Source of the DNA: Rhodomicrobium sp. R_RK_3
GTDB lineage: Bacteria; Pseudomonadota; Alphaproteobacteria; Rhizobiales; Rhodomicrobiaceae
Reading direction: 5' to 3'
NCBI RefSeq assembly: GCF_002198715.1
Contig: NZ_MWLK01000039.1
Coordinates: forward strand, 62,001 to 126,000
Length of the DNA stretch: 64,000 nucleotides
In this document: one piece after another, positions 17,663 to 25,825 of the stretch
Layout: each line of letters begins with the position of its first letter
Position numbering within the stretch: the first letter of the stretch is position 1
Made by a program: the position numbers and the translations under genes
The notes under the pieces: model-generated
Seen by the model: only the letters and a program-made list of their open reading frames with translations
Databases searched by the model: none
What the model was told of the DNA's origin: nothing

Positions 17663-18840
17663 CGAAGCCTCGCCATGACCCATTGCAATTCGCGCGCGAT
17701 GGCCTGATCGAGCGGCAGGCTGCGCAAAGCGGGCGGCAGCACGTCCCAGGTGTAGGTTTCGACTTCGAGATGCGGCGCGATCGCCTCCTCCCGGTGCAAG
17801 GCTAGGATATGCATTAAGAAGTCCTGGGTGGTGGCGAGCGGTGTGATGTCGGCTTCGAAAATCGGCACGTGGAAATGCACCCGCCATTCCTCGGCGGGCG
17901 AGGTCGCGGCTGCGGCCAGCGCGTCCGGCAGATCCTCATAGCGGGTGAGGCCGCCGCCTGCGTCCCGCGTCACGACCTGATGCAGGTAGGTGCCCTCGGC
18001 ATAGGCTTGCAACGCCTGGAACTGGCGAAGTTTCGGCGCAAGGCGCAGCGCGGCGCTGAGCTGCAGCTTGTGGATCGGAATGCCCGCCGATCGCAGCGCC
18101 AGGATGCTCGCCGCCGGGTTCTCGAACTCGACGGCGGCGTGGCAAACATCGTAGCACAGGCCGAGATGACGGCGGAGCGCGGAGGCGGTCGCGGTGGCGG
18201 AAAGCCCGGTCAGCTCGGCGACGCGGGCGACGGCGGCCGGCGAAAACAGATGGTCCTCGAAGAACCAGACGCTTTCCTCGATGGTCTCAAGGAAGCAGCA
18301 GGGTTCGGGCTCGAGCGCCAGCGCGATGGTCTTGCCGGTGCGCTCGGCGAGGCCGATGAGATGGGCCGCGTGGCGCAGCATCCTATCGGCCATCTGCGTC
18401 TCGGCGCCCTCGCCGAGCGTCTTGAAGGTGCCGGGCACGGTGCTGACGGTGCCGAAGCCGGAAGCGGGCAGCAATTGCTCGAGCAGGTCAGCCAGCAGAT
18501 TTGAATATTCGAGGCGCCGCTCATCGCGCCAATCGGGCTGGTAGACCGCTTCCTTGACGCGCTGACCATGGAAAGCGCCATAGGGAAAGCCGTTGATGGT
18601 GAAGACGTAAAGATCCTTGGCGGCGAGGAAATCGCGGAACGCCGCCATCGCGGCCGGCGCGCGCAGGCCTTCGGCTGCTTCCGCCGACAGCCGCAGGCCG
18701 ACGCCGAACGGCTTGTCCGGCGAGACGGCGGCCTTTACCGCCGGCAAATGCTGTTTCAGGCTGGCGAAGACCTCCGGCCAGCTCTCGCCGGGATGAATGT
18801 TGGTGCAATAGGTGAGCAGCGCGCCATCCGCCAGCAGCAT
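17659..18840 (-). CDS. eboE: TIM-barrel protein EboE (metabolite traffic protein)
   Basis: 393 residues of the xylose isomerase / AP endonuclease 2-like TIM barrel. Useful segments are TYCTNIHPGESW at the start, VFTINGFPYGAFHG, ALALEPEPCCFLETIEE with barrel acidic residues, LCYDVCHAAVEFE, and VHFHVPIFE. This arrangement, between the UbiA-like and dehydroquinate synthase-like genes, is that of EboE. Its stop overlaps the eboC start (ATGA) and its start overlaps the eboD stop (TGATG), so eboD-eboE-eboC read as one coupled operon. The substrate is unknown. Confidence 0.88.
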   Translation of the reverse strand: MLLADGALLTYCTNIHPGESWPEVFASLKQHLPAVKAAVSPDKPFGVGLRLSAEAAEGLRAPAAMAAFRDFLAAKDLYVFTINGFPYGAFHGQRVKEAVYQPDWRDERRLEYSNLLADLLEQLLPASGFGTVSTVPGTFKTLGEGAETQMADRMLRHAAHLIGLAERTGKTIALALEPEPCCFLETIEESVWFFEDHLFSPAAVARVAELTGLSATATASALRRHLGLCYDVCHAAVEFENPAASILALRSAGIPIHKLQLSAALRLAPKLRQFQALQAYAEGTYLHQVVTRDAGGGLTRYEDLPDALAAAATSPAEEWRVHFHVPIFEADITPLATTQDFLMHILALHREEAIAPHLEVETYTWDVLPPALRSLPLDQAIARELQWVMARLR

Positions 18841-20036
18841 CAGCTTTTGCTTCTCGCTTCGAGCCAGTCGATCGCCGTCATCATCATGGCCTCGTCGAGT
18901 TCATGCACTTCGACGCCTTCGCCGAGCCCGGTAAGCAGCGTCACGGTGAATTCGCCGCCCAGATGCTCGCGAAACTCACGCAGGCCCTGCAGGATTGCCG
19001 GGCGCTGATCCGCCCCGCGCATCCGCAGCGCCGGGTGCCAGAGCTTGAAGCCGAGATTTTCCAGCAGGAAACACACCCGGTCGTCGGCCCCTTGCGCGAG
19101 CATCCCCGCCGACACCGAATATCGTGAGTCCAGGGCGATGCCAATGGCGACGGCCTCGCCATGGCGCAAATGGTAGCGGGTCAGCGATTCCAGCTTGTGG
19201 GCGGACCAATGGCCGAAATCCAGCGGCCGGGCGCTGCCGGATTCGAAGGGATCGCCGCCGTGGGCGATCTGATGCATGTGCAACTCGGCGCAGCGGCGGA
19301 TCATCGTCGCCATGGCGTCCGGCTCGAAAGCGGCGAGCGCGTCGGCATGGCGCTCCAGCCAGAGGAAGAAGGCGGGATCGCGGATCAGCGCGACTTTGAC
19401 CGCCTCGGCCATGCCGGCGATCTTTTCGCGCGGCGGCAGGCTGGCGAGCAGATCGAAATCGTTCAGCACGGCGAAGGGCGGCGCGAAGGTGCCGACGAAA
19501 TTCTTCACCGCATTGAGATTGACGCCGTTCTTCACGCCGACGCCGGAATCGTTCTGCGACAAGACCGTCGTCGGCACGCGGATATGGCGGATGCCGCGAT
19601 GCGAAGTCGCCGCGACGAGGCCGACGACGTCGAGCAGCGCGCCGCCGCCCACCGCGATGATGTAGGAGTGGCGGTCGATGCGGTGCTGGAAGACCTGCCC
19701 CTGCATCTGCTCGACATAGGCCAGCTCGTTCTTGATCTTCTCGCCGCCGGGCATGGTCTGCGGCGGCGCCACCAGTTCGATCCGGGCGGCATGATGCGCG
19801 GCATAAGCCTCGATCCGCGCGGCGAGTTCCGGCGCCAGCCCTGCATCGAGGAAGACGAGGCAGCGATGCCGGCGGTCCGGTTCCAGCCGCGCGATGGCAT
19901 CGGCGAGGGTGCGGTTCTCCGGCGCGAACAGCGCGCGGGTGAACACCACCGGGAATTCAAAGGAGACCGCGAAGCGCTGCCAATAGGCCCCGGAGCGGGC
20001 CTCGCTGGCTGGCGCATTGATCTGCTGTGAAGCCAT
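18840..20036 (-). CDS. eboD: 3-dehydroquinate synthase-like protein EboD
   Basis: 398 residues from the chosen start. It carries the dehydroquinate synthase fold: GGGALLDVVGLVAATSHRG for NAD binding, VPTTVLSQNDSGVGVKNGVN for substrate contacts, EAVKVALIRDPAFF, and the metal His residues in FGHWSAHKLE and RHGEAVAIG. As part of the ebo set it is probably not the shikimate-pathway AroB; a product related to sedoheptulose-type cyclases is possible. The frame is open to 20105, but the ATG at 20036 starts near the expected N-terminus; no strong ribosome site is seen at either. Confidence 0.85.
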   Translation of the reverse strand: MASQQINAPASEARSGAYWQRFAVSFEFPVVFTRALFAPENRTLADAIARLEPDRRHRCLVFLDAGLAPELAARIEAYAAHHAARIELVAPPQTMPGGEKIKNELAYVEQMQGQVFQHRIDRHSYIIAVGGGALLDVVGLVAATSHRGIRHIRVPTTVLSQNDSGVGVKNGVNLNAVKNFVGTFAPPFAVLNDFDLLASLPPREKIAGMAEAVKVALIRDPAFFLWLERHADALAAFEPDAMATMIRRCAELHMHQIAHGGDPFESGSARPLDFGHWSAHKLESLTRYHLRHGEAVAIGIALDSRYSVSAGMLAQGADDRVCFLLENLGFKLWHPALRMRGADQRPAILQGLREFREHLGGEFTVTLLTGLGEGVEVHELDEAMMMTAIDWLEARSKS

Positions 20037-20150
20037 GGATGACTTGCCTGGACAACCGCGATACGATCCGCCTCCGGCAAAGAAAAACGCCCGACGGAAC
20101 ATCACCCTAGTTTATTGTCATCTTCCTCACAAGGCTTCTGGATCTTCACC

Positions 20151-20519
20151 ATGACAAGAGTTCTCTGGCGCATTTTGATGGGTGTGCTCTGCATCTGTTT
20201 CGTGCTGTTTGCTGCAGTGCAATATAATGACCCCGACCCGGAGGTCTGGGCGACGATTTACTCGATCGGCGCGATATGGACCGGCCTCGCCGCCTTCGCG
20301 CCGCGCCTGCTCTGGACGCCCGCCGCGAGCTGGCTTTTGCTGGCCTCCATGGTCCTCGCTCTCGCTGGCGTCGTCTACTATTGGCCCCACGCCGCGCATT
20401 GGTGGCGCGAGGAGGTCTGGTGGCAGGACGAAGAATCGCGTGAAGGCATGGGCATGATGATTCTGGCCGCCGGCATCGTCCTGGTGGGAGCGCATCGGTT
20501 CATCTCGCGACCCGCCTAG
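20151..20519 (+). CDS. TMEM220 family membrane protein
   Basis: 122 residues with four hydrophobic helices. The first helix and loop, FAAVQYNDPDPEVW-ATIYSIGA, match the TMEM220 family pattern with its Q-NDPDP motif. A later WPHAAHWWREEVWWQDEESREGMGMM stretch lies between helices 3 and 4 and is Trp- and acid-rich. The function is unknown. It is divergent from eboD, with 114 bases between the starts, so the two probably share a control region. Start 20151 is preferred to 20115 because the short extension adds nothing hydrophobic. Confidence 0.8.
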   Translation: MTRVLWRILMGVLCICFVLFAAVQYNDPDPEVWATIYSIGAIWTGLAAFAPRLLWTPAASWLLLASMVLALAGVVYYWPHAAHWWREEVWWQDEESREGMGMMILAAGIVLVGAHRFISRPA

Positions 20520-20520
20520 A

Positions 20521-20544
20521 TCGGGCGGCTTTCGCGCTGCCCGA
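20521..20544 (+). terminator. Hairpin after the TMEM220 gene
   Basis: TCGGGC and GCCCGA arms of six bases enclose a 12-base loop directly after the stop codon. No clean T run follows, so its terminator role is uncertain. Confidence 0.35.
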
Positions 20545-20741
20545 AAAGTGTTTGGTTTAAGTTTGTTGATAATTTTACGGTAATAAAATCATATTGGCTC
20601 GTTCTTCCCGGAAATAAAGCGCCACACCTGATAGTCCCGGCGATTGAGTTGGCACGCCGTTTTTGCTATGAATTCAAAGTGTTCTTTAGCAGTGCCATCA
20701 AAGAGCTCGGCGGGGAACGTCGTTCACTCGGGAGGAAACCA

Positions 20742-22169
20742 ATGGTGAAACGCACAAGTCTACTGATCGGGACGCTGGCGGCGATGGTCGCCTGCGCCGC
20801 GCAGGCCCAGGTCGCGCCGACCAAGCCGGACGAGGTTGCCCTGCCCGGCGGCAAGATCCCGGGCGCGCCGAAAATCGCGCTGGTGAAGGTCGCCGACGGC
20901 TTTCTCGACCCCACCAATGTGACCAACGCCAATGACGGCTCGGGCCGCATTTTCGTCGTCGAGCGGGCGGGCACCGTCCGCATCGTCGACAAGGACGGCA
21001 AGGTCCTGCCCGATCCCTTCCTCGACCTGACCAAGATCAATCCGCTCGGCACCGACGTGCAGACCGGCTTTGTCGAGCAGGGCCTCTACGCGATCGCCTT
21101 CCATCCGAAATTCAAGGAAAACGGATATTTCTTCGCGCATTACGCCTCTCTGCCGTTCAATGGCGACGGTGTCGTGGTGCGCTATCAGGTCGACCCGGCC
21201 AGCCCGAACGTCATGACGCCGGAGCGCGTCAACGGCACCGCAAAGGTGATCCTGCGCATCGAGCAGCCCTATTACAATCACAATGGCGGCCAGATCGAAT
21301 TCGGTCCTGACGGCTATCTCTATATCGGCAGCGGCGACGGTGGCTGGGAAGGCGACCCGCTCCAGGCCGGCAAGGACCTGTCGACGTGGCTCGGCAAGAT
21401 GCTGCGGATCGACGTCAACGTGCCCGACGATGACGGCCGCGCCTATAAGGTGCCGCCGACCAATCCCTTCGCCGACGCCTCCAAGGAACGGCTGATGTCG
21501 CTGTTCGGCATCACCGAGGAGCAGTTCGCCAAGATCCGTACCAAGTCGAAGCCGGAAATCTGGGCGTATGGCGTGCGCAACCCCTATGAATTCGCCTTCG
21601 ACCCCAAGACCGGCAATCTGTTCATCGCCGATGTCGGCCAGAATCACTGGGAAGAAATCCTGTTCCAGCCGGCCGCCAGCAAGGGCGGCGAAAATTATGG
21701 CTGGCCGGACATGGAAGGCAAGTTCTGCCACCCGATGACGGGCGACCCGGCGCTGGCGAATTGCGCCGTCGTCGGCGTGCTGCCGGCCGCGCAATATCCG
21801 CACCAGACCCCATTTCCCGGCGCCAAGGAACTGACGACGGGCTATGGCTGCTCGGTGCAGGGCTTTGGCGTCGCCAATTACGGCGGCATGACCGGCGTCT
21901 ATCTGGCTGGCGACTGGTGCACAGGCCGCGTCTGGGGCCTCGGCTGGGATGTCGGCGCCAAGAAGTGGCAATTGCAGGAGATGATGCAGACCGACCTGCA
22001 ATATACGGCGGGCGGCTATGACGAGCAGGGCAATGTGCTGGCCGTCAACGCCAATAATTTCTACCTTGCCGACCAGGGCCCGACCGCGAACCCGCCTGGC
22101 GCGCTGTGGCGCATTGTGCCCGCCGACCAGGTTCCGGCCGGCGCGACCGTCGCGCGCGTGAAGCAGTAA
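20742..22169 (+). CDS. PQQ-dependent sugar dehydrogenase (glucose/sorbosone dehydrogenase family), periplasmic
   Basis: 475 residues with a signal peptide (LLIGTLAAMVACAAQAQ). The six-bladed propeller pattern is clear: RIFVVERAGTVRIV, EQGLYAIAFHPKFKENGYFF, NHNGGQIEFGPDGYLYIGSGDGG, RNPYEFAFDPKTGNLFIADVGQNHWEE and NYGWPDMEG. The family oxidises aldose sugars using PQQ and passes electrons to a cytochrome; the sugar is not identifiable. The start at 20742 follows GGAGG by seven bases, and the upstream frame to 20649 is discarded. A strong hairpin and then a cytochrome c gene follow. Confidence 0.88.
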   Translation: MVKRTSLLIGTLAAMVACAAQAQVAPTKPDEVALPGGKIPGAPKIALVKVADGFLDPTNVTNANDGSGRIFVVERAGTVRIVDKDGKVLPDPFLDLTKINPLGTDVQTGFVEQGLYAIAFHPKFKENGYFFAHYASLPFNGDGVVVRYQVDPASPNVMTPERVNGTAKVILRIEQPYYNHNGGQIEFGPDGYLYIGSGDGGWEGDPLQAGKDLSTWLGKMLRIDVNVPDDDGRAYKVPPTNPFADASKERLMSLFGITEEQFAKIRTKSKPEIWAYGVRNPYEFAFDPKTGNLFIADVGQNHWEEILFQPAASKGGENYGWPDMEGKFCHPMTGDPALANCAVVGVLPAAQYPHQTPFPGAKELTTGYGCSVQGFGVANYGGMTGVYLAGDWCTGRVWGLGWDVGAKKWQLQEMMQTDLQYTAGGYDEQGNVLAVNANNFYLADQGPTANPPGALWRIVPADQVPAGATVARVKQ

Positions 22170-22174
22170 GGCAC

Positions 22175-22208
22175 GGCCCCGGTCCGCCACGTCGGAACGG
22201 ACCGGGCC
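22175..22208 (+). terminator. Strong hairpin between the dehydrogenase and cytochrome genes
   Basis: GGCCCCGGTCCG (22175-22186) pairs with CGGACCGGGCC (22198-22208) across an 11-base loop. Only a short T stretch follows (CCGTTTCTG). It may end most transcripts of the dehydrogenase or set the ratio with the downstream cytochrome gene. Confidence 0.5.
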
Positions 22209-22277
22209 ATAGACCGTTTCTGAAATCGCGACGCGCCGGGCCCTCGCCCGGCGTTTCCTTGAGCGCAGGATGATCCC

Positions 22278-22790
22278 ATGACCGACCACCGCCGCCGCGT
22301 GACGCGATCCGCGCTTGCGCTGCTGTTGCTTGCCGCCGCTCCCGTTTTCGCCCAGAGCGGCGACGCGCCGCCTCCGGCCGCCCCTGGCGGGGGAGCGCCT
22401 GCGTCAGGCGGGGAAGTGGAATTCCACCATGTGCTGGACGGCCGCAAGATCGAGCTCACCTACAAGCCCGAACAGCAGATCACCGAAGCCGTCGCCAGCT
22501 TCCACAAGACCGCCCAGAATCCCTATAACGACAACCCCGACGCCGTGGCGGAAGGCAAGAAGCTCTACGATCAATGGTGCGCCGCCTGCCATCTCAAGGA
22601 CGCGACCGGCCGCATCGGGCCCAACCTGATCGATAACGATCACCTTTATCCACAGACCGCCACCGATAAGGGAATGTTCGAAATCGTCTATGCGGGCGGC
22701 GCCGGCGCCATGCAGGCTTTCGGCCGCAGAATGACGCAGGATCAGATCCTCAAGGTGCTCGCCTATGTCAAAAGCCTGAAGCAGAAATAG
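22278..22790 (+). CDS. Exported c-type cytochrome (methanol-metabolism type)
   Basis: 170 residues with a signal peptide ending near PVFAQ. There is one haem site CAACH (QWCAACHLKDATGRIGPNL) and a likely Met ligand in AGAMQAFG. The stretch from AVASFHKTAQNPY to GKKLYDQWC and the GGAGAMQAFG end resemble the cytochromes annotated as methanol-metabolism related, close to XoxG. No methanol dehydrogenase gene is in the window. The nearest candidate donor is the PQQ sugar dehydrogenase just upstream, so it may be that enzyme's electron acceptor (inference from order). Confidence 0.85.
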   Translation: MTDHRRRVTRSALALLLLAAAPVFAQSGDAPPPAAPGGGAPASGGEVEFHHVLDGRKIELTYKPEQQITEAVASFHKTAQNPYNDNPDAVAEGKKLYDQWCAACHLKDATGRIGPNLIDNDHLYPQTATDKGMFEIVYAGGAGAMQAFGRRMTQDQILKVLAYVKSLKQK

Positions 22791-22804
22791 GGCGCCCGGC
22801 GCCC

Positions 22805-23280
22805 TTGCTGCGTCTGCTTTGTGTCGGCTTTGTTATAATTGTCACGATCATATATATAAGTAGTGCAACGTATTCCTGCGATTTTTGCGAAATTCCATTT
22901 CCATAAAACCGTTTTAATCGATAGATATTTCACTGGCGGCCAGATGAGGTCGTTGCATAGTGAATATTAAAAACCAGAGCCGTGTTGCTTTAACTCTATT
23001 TGTGATATGGCCCTTAGATTTTGTATTAATTTATTGAAATAGAATATTTCGTGAGAAAAGATTAGACATCAGTATTATTGGGTTTATATATTTGGTGATG
23101 ACAGTCTCAGCCTCGAAGTCTCGCAGCATTTTCCATGGAAAGCTCGGTGCTTTGCTTCCAGTGACGAAGCTGGAAAACGCTTTATTTGCTTTGTGATGCT
23201 GGACGCAATTAACAGAAGTTTAGAATTCGGGATCGTAAGTTTCTCAATCAGTGGCTAAGGCGCCAGTTTCATTGGGTCGA
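22805..23280. other. AT-rich gene-free island
   Basis: About 475 bases rich in A and T (for example ATATATAAGTAG, TTTTGTATTAATTTATTGAAATAG) in a GC-rich chromosome. Only very short frames occur, such as one of about 20 codons ending near 23254. A perfect palindrome GGGCGCC-C-GGCGCCC at 22790-22804 marks the left edge. No gene, repeat or RNA structure could be named. It could be foreign DNA, a promoter-dense region or a small RNA locus. Confidence 0.5.
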
Positions 23281-23456
23281 GATCATGCCTTGGCGCGGAC
23301 CATATCGCGTCATCACAGGAGCGAAACGCCATGACGCTATGCCCTGCATTCCCGCGCCAATTGCGCCATCCGCCCGGTTCGCGGTCTGCCGCCTGCCTCC
23401 CGCCCTTCTTTGCAACGATCCCCGGGCTTCCGCCGCTTGCACGCGCCGCCTGATCC

Positions 23457-23747
23457 ATGATCCGCATTCCCACCCCCGGCATGGATGGCCACCGTCAATC
23501 CCGCTCCCTGCTCTTGCTCAGTCTCGCCGGCGCGGTCGCAGCCGCCTCGCTGGTCCAGGCCGATCAGCAGCAGCCGCGCCGGGGGCCGCCTTTGCCGCAG
23601 CGCGCCGAGGCAGCGCGGCCGCCCGCCGATCGCGGCCGAGCCCGGCGCCCCCCGCCATCCGTGCCGGACAATCTCGCAGATCCGTGGCGCACTGTTCCGT
23701 TCAATCCGGACAAGTTTTGGGAGTGGCAGCAACGCAACGCGCCCTGA
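23457..23747 (+). CDS. Possible small exported protein, Pro/Arg-rich
   Basis: 96 residues with a hydrophobic stretch (SLLLLSLAGAVAAASLVQA) that could be a signal peptide, a Pro/Arg/Ala-rich middle, and a C-terminal end DPWRTVPFNPDKFWEWQQRNAP. Other frames overlap this region and none is clearly better. The aromatic C-terminal end, with FWEWQQR, resembles the end of the small secreted protein at 36085 (FWDQLQRRGN). I do not recognise it; the coding status is uncertain. Confidence 0.35.
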   Translation: MIRIPTPGMDGHRQSRSLLLLSLAGAVAAASLVQADQQQPRRGPPLPQRAEAARPPADRGRARRPPPSVPDNLADPWRTVPFNPDKFWEWQQRNAP

Positions 23748-23826
23748 AGTGTGGCAGCAGCCACATCTTCCCCGTTTGCAATCAGCACCTTGAGACATTT
23801 TTCGCGTAACTGAGTGGAGTACAAAA

Positions 23827-24093
23827 ATGAAAAACTTATTTGGCCTTCCGGCCCGCCAGCACTCTTTCGGCATCGAACACCGTGCGATCATGCATACGCG
23901 CCTTCCAGACGATTATGGCGACGACGACGCGCCCGCTGACGGTCTCGAGTCTAAGGACTCGGCCGAATATATCGAGTCGATGAGCCTGCAATTGCACGAT
24001 CTGGCCGTCTCCTCGGATCTGACCTTTCTCTCTTATCTGTTACGTCTGGTGGCTGAAGAGGCAAGGCTCGCGGGGGGCCAAGCCGATCGCTGA
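23827..24093 (+). CDS. Hypothetical protein
   Basis: 88 residues, acidic in the middle (DDYGDDDAPADG), with a helical C-terminal half (AEYIESMSLQLHDLAVSSDL, then TFLSYLLRLVAEEARLA). There is no signal peptide or membrane segment. GGAG lies seven bases upstream of the ATG, which supports translation. I do not know a function; the helical end looks like a short conserved domain of alphaproteobacterial hypothetical proteins. Confidence 0.6.
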   Translation: MKNLFGLPARQHSFGIEHRAIMHTRLPDDYGDDDAPADGLESKDSAEYIESMSLQLHDLAVSSDLTFLSYLLRLVAEEARLAGGQADR

Positions 24094-24243
24094 CCGGCGA
24101 CCGCGCCGCCGGACCGTTCTCACGACGAAGTCAGGGAACGGTCCGGCCGGCGCGGCATTGCCGTCATTCTGATGCCGCTCTTTGCCGCGATCGATGCCCA
24201 TGCCGCATCGCATTCGCGGGCGGGCGAAACGAAAGGATGACGA

Positions 24244-25740
24244 ATGCCCCATCGTTTAATGGCGGCTTGCGCGCTCGCGCTCGGCCTCGCGCTGTCGCCC
24301 GCCTGGGCCGAAGGCCCCGCGCCGGAGACCGCCGCTAAGTCCGCTTCCGCCGGCTCCGTCCTGGCGCTGCCGGAGGACGTCACCACCCAGCATGCGATCG
24401 GCGAGGGCGCGGATCGCATCGCCTATAGTGCCACCGCCGGCAGCCTGCCGCTCGCCAACGACAAGGGCGAGACCACCGCGAAGCTGTTCTACGTCGCCTA
24501 CACCGTCAGCGGCGCGCAGCGGCCGATCACCTTCGTCTTCAATGGCGGGCCGGGCGCCGCGACGGCCTTCCTGCATCTGTCCGCCATGGGGCCGCGCGTT
24601 CTCGGCTTCCGGCCCGATGGCGCAGCGCCCGCCGAACCCATCCGCCTCGGCGACAATCCCGACAACTGGCTCTCCTTCACCGATCTCGTCTTCGTCGACC
24701 CGGTCGGCACCGGCTATAGCCGCGTGGTCGGGTCGGGCGAGGAGAAATCCTATTTCGGCGTCGACCAGGACGCCAAAGCCATGACCGATTTCGTCCGGCT
24801 CTATCTCACCCGCGCCGGACGCGATCTCGCCGATGTCTACATCGCGGGCGAGAGCTATGGCGGCTTCCGCGCCGCGCTTCTGTCTAGCCGTCTTCTGCAA
24901 GGCGGCACGCGCGTCAAAGGCGCCATCCTGATTTCGCCCGCGCTCGAATTCTCGATGCTGCGCGGCGACGATTTCCAGCTCACGCCGCTGGCGCTCGATC
25001 TGCCCTCCATCGCGGCCTCGCAATCCGAACTGATCGGCGGCCCCAACGCCCCGCTCGACGGCCAGCGCGAGACCGAGGCCTTCGCGCGCACCGACTATCT
25101 CAACCACCTCATGCAGGGCTATGTCGCCAACCCGGCGATCGTCACAAGGGTGGCGCGGCTCACCGGCCTCGATCCTGAGGTGGTCGCGCGCTATTACGGC
25201 CGGGTCGACCGCAGCCTGTTCATGCAGGAATTCCGGCGGCGTAACGACCGCGTCCTGAGCGTCTATGATGGCGGCATCAGCGCGCCGGTGCCGCGCCCCT
25301 CCGGTCGCAACAACCCCGATCCGATCCTCGACAATGCCATCAACATCCTGACGCCGGTGATGGTCAGCTATACGCGCGATGAGCTCGGCTACAAAACCGA
25401 CCTGCCCTATAAGCTGCTCAACCGCGAGGTCAACGGCGCCTGGGACTGGGGCACCAAGCCGACCGAACAGGGTTTTGCCGGCTCGCTCGATGAGCTGCAA
25501 AAGGCGCGCACGCTGAACCCGGCTTTGAAGATCATGATCGCGCATGGCTATACGGATCTGGCGACGCCCTACAGCGTCTCCGAATTTCTGATCCGGCAAT
25601 TGAAGCCGATCGAGACCGCCGAGCCGGTGCAGTTCCGCGTCTATCGCGGTGGCCATATGATGTATATGCGAGCGCCCTCCCGCCACGCGCTGACGGCCGA
25701 TGCGCGGGCGCTTTACGGCGCGCCTTCGAAGGCACCGTGA
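24244..25740 (+). CDS. S10 family serine carboxypeptidase, exported
   Basis: 498 residues with a signal peptide (ACALALGLALSPAWAEG). The S10 fold is shown by FVFNGGPGAATAFLHL (oxyanion region), VFVDPVGTGYS, the nucleophile GESYGGFRA near residue 204, the Asp in GYTDLATPYSV near 437 and the His in YRGGHMMYMR near 470. Members cut single residues from peptide C-termini at acidic pH. It probably acts in the periplasm on peptide nutrients (inference). It is directly upstream of an amidase gene with which its 3' end nearly touches. Confidence 0.9.
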   Translation: MPHRLMAACALALGLALSPAWAEGPAPETAAKSASAGSVLALPEDVTTQHAIGEGADRIAYSATAGSLPLANDKGETTAKLFYVAYTVSGAQRPITFVFNGGPGAATAFLHLSAMGPRVLGFRPDGAAPAEPIRLGDNPDNWLSFTDLVFVDPVGTGYSRVVGSGEEKSYFGVDQDAKAMTDFVRLYLTRAGRDLADVYIAGESYGGFRAALLSSRLLQGGTRVKGAILISPALEFSMLRGDDFQLTPLALDLPSIAASQSELIGGPNAPLDGQRETEAFARTDYLNHLMQGYVANPAIVTRVARLTGLDPEVVARYYGRVDRSLFMQEFRRRNDRVLSVYDGGISAPVPRPSGRNNPDPILDNAINILTPVMVSYTRDELGYKTDLPYKLLNREVNGAWDWGTKPTEQGFAGSLDELQKARTLNPALKIMIAHGYTDLATPYSVSEFLIRQLKPIETAEPVQFRVYRGGHMMYMRAPSRHALTADARALYGAPSKAP

Positions 25741-25825
25741 CGGCGTAAGGCTGGCAGTGGCGGCGGCCAGCGTCTATCCTGGCGGAGTGCGGCGCCTCCG
25801 GCCGCGCTTTCGCGAGGGGACCGCC

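Noticed and set aside
16814-17887. Longer 357-codon form of eboC
   Set aside because: The first 75 codons lie inside eboE and are not hydrophobic; the ATGA overlap at 17662 gives a natural start.
18840-20036. Call of eboD as housekeeping aroB
   Set aside because: The gene is coupled to eboE and eboC, and aroK is not beside it; cluster membership is the better explanation.
23285-23809. 174-codon frame over the small exported candidate
   Set aside because: Translation is Pro/Ala/Arg-rich with no pattern; the shorter frame at 23457 with a signal-like stretch is the only plausible one.
25700-25825. Upstream extension of the amidase gene
   Set aside because: It overlaps the S10 peptidase end and is Arg-rich without family sequence; the GTG at 25826 has a good ribosome site.
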